From: JAICMB01 sp035295125 | Lineage (GTDB): Bacteria; Acidobacteriota; Terriglobia; Bryobacterales; Bryobacteraceae | Assembly: GCA_035295125.1 (NCBI GenBank) | Contig: DATGJP010000072.1 | Span: 86,142-150,141, forward strand | Length of the DNA: 64,000 nt | Reading direction: 5' to 3' | Shown here: positions 17,395 through 25,668 of the stretch, in pieces | Position numbering within the stretch: position 1 is the first letter of the stretch | Layout of the letters: each line of letters starts with the position of its first letter | The notes under the pieces: generated by a model | The model's database searches: none | What the model saw: the letters and a program-made list of their open reading frames with translations, nothing else | What the model was told of the DNA's origin: nothing | Program-made: the position numbers and the translations under genes

Positions 17395-17423
17395 TTGGCA
17401 CATTGCAAAGCCGGTGATAGGAT
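17395..17423 (+). promoter_or_regulatory. Predicted promoter of the TonB receptor operon
   Basis: -35 TTGGCA (17395-17400), 17-bp spacer, -10 TAGGAT (17418-17423). The leader would be about 45 bases to the GTG at 17474. The spacing to operator site 3 is identical to that at sites 1 and 2. Confidence 0.55.
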
Positions 17424-17473
17424 CTTCCAGTAAATCAACTCATCAGACAGCGCGCTGGTGACGAGGGGGCCAC

Positions 17474-20400
17474 GTGAGCATCTTTCCGAAAACTGCGTTA
17501 GTGAGTGTCTGTCTTTATGCCGGCTTGTTTGCGCAAGCCGTTTCCACTTCTCAAATTTCTGGAATCGTGCAGGATAGTACGGGCCTTGTAGTTACCGGGG
17601 CGCTCGTTACTTTGATACAGACCGATACGGGGATGACTCGTACCACTACGTCGGCGCAGGACGGGTCGTATGTTTTGCCGAATCTACCAGTCGGCCCGTA
17701 TAAGCTCCAGGTCTCGAAAGAGGGATTCAACGCCGCGGTTCAGTCGGGAATCGTACTTCAGGTGGACACCAATCCCGTCATCAACGTCACGCTGAAGGTC
17801 GGCTCGGTGAATGTCGAGATCGTCGTTCAAGCCAGCGCCAGCATGGTCGAGACGCACGAGAATGGTGTGGGACAGGTAATCGACCAGGAGCGCGTGGTCG
17901 ACCTTCCCTTGAACGGTCGACAAGCTACGGATCTCATATTTCTATCGGGTGGTGCTACTACTGCACCTGCGGGTGATCTCAACACCAACAAGAATTTCCC
18001 GACGACGACGATTTCGGTTGGCGGCGGCTTGCCGAACGCCGTGAACTTCGTCATGGACGGGGCCTCGAACAACGATCCTTTCAACAATCTCAATCTCCCC
18101 TTTCCATTCCCGGACGCATTGCAGGAATTCAAAGTTGAGACCAGTGCGATTCCCGCTCAGTACGGTCAGCACGCCGCTGCGGCGGTTAACGTAGTGACAA
18201 AGACCGGCACAAACCATATTCACGGCGACGTGTTTGAGTTCTTCCGTAACTCCGTCTTTAACGCACGCGATTTCTTTGCTTCGTCTCGCGACAGCCTGAA
18301 ACGCAATCAGTTCGGGGGGACCATCGGCGGCCCGATATTGAAAGACCGCTTGTTCTTCTTTGCGGGATATCAGGGAACAGTGGTCCGAAGCGATCCACCG
18401 ACCACGGTGAATTCTGTCGTTACGCAGCAGATGTTGAATGGCGATTTCACGACGCTCGCTTCGGCGGCCTGTCAGGGCAAGCAGGTCACCCTTAGCGCGC
18501 CTTTTGTGAACAACATGGTCTCGCCCACGCTGTTCAGCACCCCGGCGTTGAATTTCATCAAGCATCTGCCGATCTCGTCTGATCCCTGCGGGAAGATCCA
18601 ATATGGCATTGTCAGCGACAACCGCGAGCACCAGATTCTGGGGCGCATGGACTATTCACTGAATGCGAAGAGTCAGTTCTTCGGCCGCTACTTCATAGCG
18701 AACTACAACAACCCTGTCACGTACGATCCAAGCAACGTACTAACAGCCAATAAGACCGGCGTCGCAGACCAGTCACAATCCTTCGTTCTAGGCAACAATA
18801 CAACCATCACGCCGAGCTTGATTCTCTCCTCGCGCGGTACCGTCAACCGGACCCGCGCTTTGCGGGTTGTGCCCTCCTATTTCACGCCCACAGATTTGGG
18901 AGTCAACATGTACAGCGCACTTCCCGGGTTCATGGGAATCTCGGTGGGATCGGGCACCAGCGGGTTTGCTCTCGGCACTGGGGGTACGAACCCTGGCTAC
19001 TTCAACTCCACGGCTTTTCAGGGTGAAGAGGATGTCGATCTCATTGTTGGATCGCATCAGATCGCATTCGGTGTGAACTACATTCACGCGATCATGAATA
19101 CGGTCAACAATCGTCCGACCAATGGACAGTTTACGTTCAGCAGTCAGGCTACGGGGTTGGCAATGTCAGACTTTCTGCTGGGAACTGTGAGCGGTGGGTT
19201 CCTGCAGGGCAACATCGTGTACGACAATGATCGCGCCAATTTCATCGGGCTCTACGTACAGGATTCGTGGAAGGTGTCACGGCGGATGACCATCAACTAT
19301 GGAGTACGTTGGGAGCCGTTCCTTCCCGAGCACAACGCCAACGGCTACGTGGAGCATTTCGATTCTGCCGCCTTCACCGCGGGAATGATCAGCAAGACTT
19401 ACCCCAATGCACCTGCGGGACTGAGTTTTCCGGGTGATCCAGGATTCCCCGGCAAATCGAATGTCTCTGGGAAAATGAACGATTTCGCCCCGCGCGTCGG
19501 CCTTGTGTGGGATCCAAAAGGTAACGGAAACATGACCATTCGCGCTTCCTATGGGATCTTCTATGACACGCCACAGTTGTTTTTCTATACTCGGTTCGCC
19601 AATAATCCTCCGTGGGGTGCGCAGGCCAGTTTGCCCACGACGAGTTTCGCGAGTCCCTGGGCGACCTACCCCGGTGGAAATCCGTTTCCCGGATCGAGCT
19701 TCTTTCCGGCGGCCGGCGTGTACGTAAACATGCCTTTGAACGTCAAGCCTCCATACGTTCAACAGTGGAATCTCAGCGTTCAACGGCAGCTTGGTCAGAA
19801 TCTCCTGTTGTCGGCGAGTTATTTCGGCAACCAGACCACCCATTTCTGGACGAGCACGGAAGCAGACTCGGCGCTCCCCGTCCCCGGCGCGACTCAGGCA
19901 ACAGAGAACCAGCACCGAGTCCTCTATCTGCAAAATCCGGCACAGGGCAAGTACTTTTCAACCATCGGTCAAGTCGACGACGGCGGGACAGCCAACTATC
20001 ATGGTCTCCTGTTGGTGGCGCAGCGGCGTCTGAGCAACAGCTTCTCCGTGCTCTCGAACTTCACCTGGTCGCATTGCATCAGCGACCCGGAAACTACGGA
20101 ACTGACTGGGCCAAGCTACGTCGATCCCAACAATCGCCGGTTCGATCGTTCCAACTGCAGTTCGGATCGCAGGCGGCTCTTGAACATATCTATGGTTGCT
20201 AACTCGCCACGATTCAGCAATCGCTTCACGAATTGGGTGGCGGGAGGCTGGCAATTGTCGACGATCGTGCGATATCAATCGGGCAATTACGCGACGGTCG
20301 TAACCGGGTCGGATAACGCGCTCTCCGGGATCGGAGGCCAGCGGCCAAACCAGGTTCTCGCCGATCCTTATACACCTATGGGGCCGGGCACTCAGACGTT

Positions 20401-20725
20401 CAGCATTCAGTATCTGAATCGCGCGGCGTTTACGACAGCCGGACTCGGTCCGGGGATCCTCGGCAACCTGCGTCCACTGAATATTCTCAACCCGGGAATG
20501 GTGCAAGTTGACATGGGTCTGTCCCGCAACTTCCTCGTTCGCGAGGGAAAGAACCTTCAGTTCCGATGGGAAGTGTTCAATGTTCCGAATCGACTGAATC
20601 CCGCGGCTCCCAATACAACGCTGAACGCGGGCACATTCGGTCAAATTACGAGTGATATTAATGGCTCAGGTTCGCAGGCGGGCGATCCGCGGATTATGCA
20701 ATTGGCATTGAAGTTCATTTTCTGA
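17474..20725 (+). CDS. TonB-dependent receptor, Oar-like, with carboxypeptidase regulatory-like N-terminal domain
   Basis: Outer-membrane transporter of 1083 residues. It has a signal peptide of about 20 residues, then a carboxypeptidase-regulatory-like Ig domain (ISGIVQDSTGLVVTGALVTL ... YVLPNLPVGPYKLQVSKEGF, about 25-110). A plug domain follows (VVDLPLNGRQATDLIFLSGG; FVMDGASNNDP; VETSAIPAQYG; AAVNVVTKTGTN), then a long beta-barrel ending in a hydrophobic terminal strand (MQLALKFIF). This architecture is the typical acidobacterial outer-membrane receptor for oligosaccharides or other large organics. The GTG start follows a GAGGGGG box. It is the first gene of a tight operon with the PQQ dehydrogenase and ThuA copy 2, under the promoter and operator at 17370-17423. 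The ligand is unknown. Confidence 0.93.
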   Translation: MSIFPKTALVSVCLYAGLFAQAVSTSQISGIVQDSTGLVVTGALVTLIQTDTGMTRTTTSAQDGSYVLPNLPVGPYKLQVSKEGFNAAVQSGIVLQVDTNPVINVTLKVGSVNVEIVVQASASMVETHENGVGQVIDQERVVDLPLNGRQATDLIFLSGGATTAPAGDLNTNKNFPTTTISVGGGLPNAVNFVMDGASNNDPFNNLNLPFPFPDALQEFKVETSAIPAQYGQHAAAAVNVVTKTGTNHIHGDVFEFFRNSVFNARDFFASSRDSLKRNQFGGTIGGPILKDRLFFFAGYQGTVVRSDPPTTVNSVVTQQMLNGDFTTLASAACQGKQVTLSAPFVNNMVSPTLFSTPALNFIKHLPISSDPCGKIQYGIVSDNREHQILGRMDYSLNAKSQFFGRYFIANYNNPVTYDPSNVLTANKTGVADQSQSFVLGNNTTITPSLILSSRGTVNRTRALRVVPSYFTPTDLGVNMYSALPGFMGISVGSGTSGFALGTGGTNPGYFNSTAFQGEEDVDLIVGSHQIAFGVNYIHAIMNTVNNRPTNGQFTFSSQATGLAMSDFLLGTVSGGFLQGNIVYDNDRANFIGLYVQDSWKVSRRMTINYGVRWEPFLPEHNANGYVEHFDSAAFTAGMISKTYPNAPAGLSFPGDPGFPGKSNVSGKMNDFAPRVGLVWDPKGNGNMTIRASYGIFYDTPQLFFYTRFANNPPWGAQASLPTTSFASPWATYPGGNPFPGSSFFPAAGVYVNMPLNVKPPYVQQWNLSVQRQLGQNLLLSASYFGNQTTHFWTSTEADSALPVPGATQATENQHRVLYLQNPAQGKYFSTIGQVDDGGTANYHGLLLVAQRRLSNSFSVLSNFTWSHCISDPETTELTGPSYVDPNNRRFDRSNCSSDRRRLLNISMVANSPRFSNRFTNWVAGGWQLSTIVRYQSGNYATVVTGSDNALSGIGGQRPNQVLADPYTPMGPGTQTFSIQYLNRAAFTTAGLGPGILGNLRPLNILNPGMVQVDMGLSRNFLVREGKNLQFRWEVFNVPNRLNPAAPNTTLNAGTFGQITSDINGSGSQAGDPRIMQLALKFIF

Positions 20726-20736
20726 TCGGAGTAGTG

Positions 20737-22617
20737 ATGAAGATCAGGATTCTGGCCATGATCAGCGTGACAGCCGCTGCGTTCGGTCAAGCAGACTGGC
20801 CGACCTATGGCCACGACCCAGGCGGGCAGCGATATTCGCCAGCGGCGCAAATTACACCCGAAAACGTCGCGAAGCTCACCCGGGCTTGGACGTACCACAT
20901 GAAGCCCGCGGACGCCGACACACAAACCTCGTCGGGGAGTGCTCGTCGGAGAGGCCGCGGCGGCGCGGGCCGCTCTTCGGAAGTCACGCCCCTGGTCGTC
21001 GACGGCGTGATGTACCTGGTAACGGCCTACGATCGCATCGTCGCGCTGGACCCGGAGACCGGTAAAGAGACTTGGTCCACGATGATTGCAGGCGGCCCTC
21101 CTGCGACGCGCGGGCTGGAGTACTGGCCCGGAGACAAACAGTCGCCCCCGGAATTGTTGTTTGGCACCGAAGATGGTCGCCTGATTGCTGTAAATGCGAA
21201 AACAGGCAAGCTCGTACCGGGTTTTGGGAACGAAGGCGTGGTGGATATGAAAGCCGGCATGATGAACGGTTTTCCCGATAACAACTTCGGTCTCTCGTCG
21301 CCGCCCATCATTTATAAGAATGTCGTCGTAACCGGCGCGCACGTGCAGGAGTTTCCTAGCCTCGGGCCTTCAGGCGACACGCGGGGTTGGGACGTTCACA
21401 CAGGCAAACTGCTGTGGCGATTTCACGCTACGCCCCTGGCCGGCGAGCCCGGCAGTGAGACCTGGGCCGATGATAGCGCCGCGAAACGATCGGGTACGAA
21501 TGTCTGGGGCATGATGACTGTCGACACGAAGCGGGGTATTGTCTACATGCCTTATGGCGAGCCTACAGCCGACTATTGGGGCGGAGATCGAAAGGGCAAA
21601 AACCTTTACAGCACGGCGCTAGTTGCTGCCGACGCGCTCACGGGCAAAATGAAGTGGTACTTCCAAGCCGTCCATCACGACACTTGGGATTATGATCTCG
21701 CCGCACCGCCTGTTCTGTTCGATGTCGTGCAAAAGGGGAAACGAATCCCCGCCGTATCGGAACTTTCTAAAATGGGTTTCCTGTTCATCCTGAACCGTGA
21801 AACGGGGAAACCGATCTATGGCGTTGAGGAACGGGCTGTCCCAACCGAGGATGTATTGCCCGGTGACGAGGCTTGGCCAACGCAGCCATTCCCCGTGAAG
21901 CCACCGCCGCTTGCGCGCAACAGCTTCAAACCGGACGATCTCGCTAAGCTGACGCCGGAGCACGAAAAGTTTTGCCGCGACCTGTTCGAGCAGCAAGGCG
22001 GGCTTCACGCCGGCGGGCCATTCACGCATTATTCCACGACGCCCAGCGTGATCTTTCCGAGCTCGATCGGGGGTGGCAATTGGAATCCGTCATCGTTTGA
22101 CCCGAAACTCGGCTACCTGTTCGTGAACACACAAGATTTCGGCAGTCTCAACCAAATGGTCAGGAACAAGGACGGGTCGTACTCGCGTGCAGGATTCGCC
22201 GGTACAAATCGATTCTGGGATCCGGATACGCATTGGCCATGCAATCAGCCGCCCTGGGGACGGCTGTTCGCTATCAACGTGAACACCGGAGAGATCGCAT
22301 GGGAATCGGTGCTTGGAGTTACTGACGACCTGCCTGAAGATAAGCAACGCACGGGCCGTCCGAATTTGGGCGGCTCCGTTGCGACAGCCGGGGGGCTAGT
22401 CTTTATCGGCGCGACGGATGACAGCCGCTTCCGAGCGTTCGATTCTAAAACCGGGAAAGAGCTGTGGGTGACTAAAATCGACGCGGGCGCACATGCCGCG
22501 CCGATAACTTACATGGGTAAGGATGACAAACAGTATGTCGTCGTCACGGCGACCGGAGGCGGCTTCCTGAACGACCGCTCATCCTCCGATTCGATCATCG
22601 CATTCGCGCTGCCTTAG
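20737..22617 (+). CDS. PQQ-dependent dehydrogenase (quinoprotein)
   Basis: Periplasmic quinoprotein of 626 residues with a short signal peptide (cleavage near AAFGQ). The eight-bladed propeller shows repeated tryptophan-docking-like motifs such as ALDPETGKETW, WDVHTGKLLWRF, ADALTGKMKWYFQ and AINVNTGEIAWE. It resembles membrane-glucose-dehydrogenase-like and alcohol-dehydrogenase-like enzymes that oxidise an alcohol or sugar with PQQ. There is no C-terminal heme domain, so an external cytochrome is needed. The ATG at 20737 has GGAG 5 bp upstream; the GTG one codon earlier is less suitable. It begins 11 bp after the TonB receptor and abuts ThuA copy 2 (TAG then ATG with no gap). Confidence 0.9.
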   Translation: MKIRILAMISVTAAAFGQADWPTYGHDPGGQRYSPAAQITPENVAKLTRAWTYHMKPADADTQTSSGSARRRGRGGAGRSSEVTPLVVDGVMYLVTAYDRIVALDPETGKETWSTMIAGGPPATRGLEYWPGDKQSPPELLFGTEDGRLIAVNAKTGKLVPGFGNEGVVDMKAGMMNGFPDNNFGLSSPPIIYKNVVVTGAHVQEFPSLGPSGDTRGWDVHTGKLLWRFHATPLAGEPGSETWADDSAAKRSGTNVWGMMTVDTKRGIVYMPYGEPTADYWGGDRKGKNLYSTALVAADALTGKMKWYFQAVHHDTWDYDLAAPPVLFDVVQKGKRIPAVSELSKMGFLFILNRETGKPIYGVEERAVPTEDVLPGDEAWPTQPFPVKPPPLARNSFKPDDLAKLTPEHEKFCRDLFEQQGGLHAGGPFTHYSTTPSVIFPSSIGGGNWNPSSFDPKLGYLFVNTQDFGSLNQMVRNKDGSYSRAGFAGTNRFWDPDTHWPCNQPPWGRLFAINVNTGEIAWESVLGVTDDLPEDKQRTGRPNLGGSVATAGGLVFIGATDDSRFRAFDSKTGKELWVTKIDAGAHAAPITYMGKDDKQYVVVTATGGGFLNDRSSSDSIIAFALP

Positions 22618-23493
22618 ATGAGTTGGCGTCGGATTGTCGCCGTGCTGCTGCTCTTAACGAGCGCTTCCAACCCTGCGCTGCCGCAGACCAGAAAGAAACG
22701 CATCCTGGCCATTGGCGATGTGCACCGGAAGATTTACCAGCACGACGCCGTCTCTCACGCTCTGGCCACGATCGAACATCTCGGGCATGAGAGCGGGCTA
22801 TTCGATACATACATCCGGACCGATATTCAGCTCATCACGAAACATCCGATTCAGTTCGCTGAGACGACCGCGGTACCGGACGCCGACAAGCGGGCAGTCA
22901 ACTACAAAACGTTGAACGACTTCGACGCGATCGTGTTCTACGGAATAGGAGAATTGGAACTCACGGATCAACAGAAAGCTGATCTGCTTTCCTTTATCCA
23001 CGACGATGGAAAGGGCTTTGTCGGCATCCACACCGCGATAACGGCTTTCTACTCCTGGCCCGAGTACGGCGACATGATCGGCGGCTACTTCGACGATCAC
23101 CCCTGGACGATTTTCGACGCTCCCATTATCGTGGAAGATCCGAGTTTCCCCGCCATGAAGGCGTTCCCAAGGACGTTCACCGTCCGTGATGAGATCTACC
23201 AGGTGAAGAACTTTTCGCGCAATCGCGTTCGAGTATTGGCGCGCCTTGACGCCAGCAAGCTCGATTTGAAGAACCCACGCGTGCACCGAACCGACGGCGA
23301 TTTTCCGGTCGCCTGGGCGAGGGCGTACGGCCAGGGACGCGTCTTCTACTCAACGTTCGGACACACGGAAGAATCCTGGGACGATCCTCGAATGCAGACC
23401 ATGTGGATTGAAGCGATTAAGTGGGCGACTGGGATAACGACCGCCGACGTCAGACCACGTCCGATGGTCTTCGACGCTGTGCATTCGCATTGA
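22618..23493 (+). CDS. ThuA-like domain protein (exported), copy 2
   Basis: A 291-residue exported protein with a ThuA-like domain. It is a close paralogue of 10270-11124: shared stretches include LTDQQKADLLSF, the HPW ... APIIVEDPSFPA segment, RDEIYQ and HRTDGDFP. Copy 2 has GDVHRKIYQHDAVSHALA where copy 1 has CDMQGGGAYHDSVSHAMA, so the N-terminal edge differs. The start follows the PQQ-dehydrogenase stop directly. Both copies belong to operons with the same predicted operator, suggesting two steps or two forms of one activity. The enzymatic reaction is not known. Confidence 0.87.
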   Translation: MSWRRIVAVLLLLTSASNPALPQTRKKRILAIGDVHRKIYQHDAVSHALATIEHLGHESGLFDTYIRTDIQLITKHPIQFAETTAVPDADKRAVNYKTLNDFDAIVFYGIGELELTDQQKADLLSFIHDDGKGFVGIHTAITAFYSWPEYGDMIGGYFDDHPWTIFDAPIIVEDPSFPAMKAFPRTFTVRDEIYQVKNFSRNRVRVLARLDASKLDLKNPRVHRTDGDFPVAWARAYGQGRVFYSTFGHTEESWDDPRMQTMWIEAIKWATGITTADVRPRPMVFDAVHSH

Positions 23494-24154
23494 ATCCGCA
23501 AAAACGGAAGGATGGATGGCCGAACTCTTGCCAGCTGGTTGCTTTCGGCGGACCACAATGCCGTGAGTTTTCGGTTTGCGACCCCACTTAGCTACCGAAA
23601 ATGGTTCATAACAGGAGCTGTAGGAGTGGATCTGCTCGGAGCGTCTCCTTCAGGCCATCAGGCGTCCTGCACTTGCAAAGAACCGCAATCTCTGAAAAGC
23701 GACAATCCACGCTGAGCCAAGACGGTCATTTACTCTACTTAGGGTCTCGGCATATTAGAAGTTCTGGGTATCTGGGATACCCTCCATGGAAGCATGTCGA
23801 ACTCGCCTGACAGTGTTGAAGATCTCGCGCGCTAGAACCCGCGCATGTGAGGTAAACAACTCGTGGTAACCAGGTCTTTGGGTTGAATCCCTGTCGATCA
23901 TGTTGATTCTAGAAACATTGGTGCCTGTGTCAGGCATGGGAACCGTTCTCGCATCTTCTCCTCAGCGCGGACTTTGCAGATTCCCCTATGAGGAAAAGCC
24001 TAAGGAATTCCGTCCGGATGGCCGTGTTTGGACCCGCACCGGTGGAGCTAGGCGTTTTTCCAAAATAAACCTTGTTACAGGCGCGAGAGTGCGGGCTAAG
24101 CTGTAACGTCAAAGGCTCAAGGCTCACTTTAAATCAAGTCAGGCCTGTCAATGG
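23494..24154. other. Intergenic stretch without a convincing gene
   Basis: About 660 bp between the ThuA gene and the next gene. Short open frames exist on both strands, but none has family-like sequence, a ribosome site and a plausible start together. I see no hairpin followed by a T-run and no repeat worth naming. Confidence 0.5.
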
Positions 24155-24946
24155 GTGAAGTGTCAGGATCGAGCGCTTAAGACAGAACCTAAACACGCGC
24201 TAAAGCGTATGTGCCAGTCAGGTTCCACGAACAAACCGGGGATAGCAAAACGCTCGCTTAACCCTGGCTTGGATCAACTCGCGCCAACTCCGACAATCGA
24301 TCTACCACCATCACTGTTGACCTTTTCGAATAACTTTCCTGTTGCAAAACAGTGGTGCCCTCCTCCAACGAGGATTGTGGAAGCGCCGCCCGTTGCCCCT
24401 GAGGACGAGCCGCAACAGGTGGCCGACGTGGAAGCTCCTGCGGTCCAGCCGAAAAAGAAATCAACACGAGATCAAGCGCGCCTGAAGGTCATGGTGTTCG
24501 AGGAGGATGACCAGACTAAAGTCATCGTGGCGGCCCAAGTGACCTCCTCCCTCGTGGGGTTGCGTCAGACACAAATGAACGGAATCGCCGATTTCGGGCA
24601 AGTTCCCACGGGAGAGCACTCGATTAAGGTGATGTTACAAGGCAACGCGACGAAGGTCTTCCTGCCTCCGGGACCGGTTGCCGTGACGTTGCGGGATCGG
24701 GACAACATCACGGTGCCCGTGCCCGTTCAGCCTATCGCAAGTTGGATCGAAATCCGCTTGGTCGATCTGGACGGAAGCCCGGTCGCACAGGCAAGGTATG
24801 AACTTCGTTTGCCGGACGGCAACATAAACCAGGGAGCGCTGGATGAGAACGGTAGCGCGCGCTTTGATGGCATTAAGCCCGGGCAAGCCCAGGTTAGATT
24901 TCCCGACATCGATGCACGAGAGTGGTCGCCGGCGGGGGCTTCTTGA
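24155..24946 (+). CDS. Hypothetical protein with VgrG/LysM-cluster-type beta-domain
   Basis: Up to 263 residues. The first 100 residues are low complexity and Pro/Lys rich (linker-like). The middle (about 110-195) is a beta-rich domain containing ADFGQVPTGEHSIKV. The C-terminus (about 200-255) has the pattern IEIRLVDLDGSPV ... YELRLPDG ... GALDENGSARFDGIKPG ... FPDID, which I know from small domains attached to LysM, VgrG or PAAR proteins. No catalytic motif is seen. It converges on the LysM gene (stop to stop 12 bp). The start is uncertain: GTG at 24155 or ATG at 24209, neither with a good ribosome site. It probably belongs functionally with 24959-30873. Confidence 0.68.
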   Translation: MKCQDRALKTEPKHALKRMCQSGSTNKPGIAKRSLNPGLDQLAPTPTIDLPPSLLTFSNNFPVAKQWCPPPTRIVEAPPVAPEDEPQQVADVEAPAVQPKKKSTRDQARLKVMVFEEDDQTKVIVAAQVTSSLVGLRQTQMNGIADFGQVPTGEHSIKVMLQGNATKVFLPPGPVAVTLRDRDNITVPVPVQPIASWIEIRLVDLDGSPVAQARYELRLPDGNINQGALDENGSARFDGIKPGQAQVRFPDIDAREWSPAGAS

Positions 24947-24958
24947 TGGGAGCTGGGT

Positions 24959-25585
24959 TTAAGATCCGTGAACTTGTTTCAGAGCTGCCTGAGTCGGAGC
25001 GTCACATTGCCCGCTCAGAGTGAGTCCGTTGTCACACTGAAATTCCTCGACGGCGCTGCGAAACTGCAGGCTGTCACCTCCCGGAACGCCCGCAAAATAA
25101 CCCAGGTTGTTGAGCCTGGCACATTGTCCGGACACTTGATCGATAGTGTCGAGGTCACCGATCCTGATGGGCGCGTCGAAGTCTAATAGCTTGAGATCAC
25201 CGCTGCGGGCCGTGCGAAGGATCGGCTGAGAAACGATCCCGTTTGCGTCGGTAGAAAGAGTTTGCGCTTTTCCATCCACCGTGAGCTGACATGGTGTATT
25301 CGCAATCGGGTTTTCCACGGCGTCGGTAATCATCAGCCGTAGCTGAAGTTTCTTCCCCTGCAAGACGAACGTACTGACCTGCCCACTCGGTGCGGAGGCT
25401 TTCTTGTCTTTTTTGTCAGGAATCGCAATCTGATCACCGGGATTCAACACGTGGGGATCGTCTCGGATCTGACGGAGTGCGGCATTCAAGGGATCATTCC
25501 AAATCGTGGCAAAGTCGGCGAAGCCAAACTTTTCCGCGATACTGGATGCGTGATCGCCTTGCTGGACGGTATAGATTTGCGGCAT
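24959..25585 (-). CDS. LysM and peptidoglycan-binding domain protein
   Basis: A 208-residue protein without a signal peptide. Domains: LysM (YTVQQGDHASSIAEKFGF ... VLNPGDQIAIPD, residues 3-52), a beta-sandwich or Ig-like region (about 62-145), and a PG_binding_1 domain (ARLNNLGYFAG ... FRSAVEEFQCDNGL ... DAPTQAALKQ, about 155-205). Proteins of this layout are often found near VgrG/PAAR genes of contractile secretion systems, and lack of a signal peptide fits cargo of such a system. An alternative start 15 bp upstream (25600) is possible. It is divergent from the large OmpA/metallopeptidase gene. Confidence 0.83.
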   Translation of the reverse strand: MPQIYTVQQGDHASSIAEKFGFADFATIWNDPLNAALRQIRDDPHVLNPGDQIAIPDKKDKKASAPSGQVSTFVLQGKKLQLRLMITDAVENPIANTPCQLTVDGKAQTLSTDANGIVSQPILRTARSGDLKLLDFDAPIRIGDLDTIDQVSGQCARLNNLGYFAGVPGGDSLQFRSAVEEFQCDNGLTLSGQCDAPTQAALKQVHGS

Positions 25586-25668
25586 GACCCCCGTGTCCAT
25601 TTAGCATAACGAATTCGGTAATGGGAAACGGTCCCGAATCACAACTATCCAGGTAGAATGATCTAACG

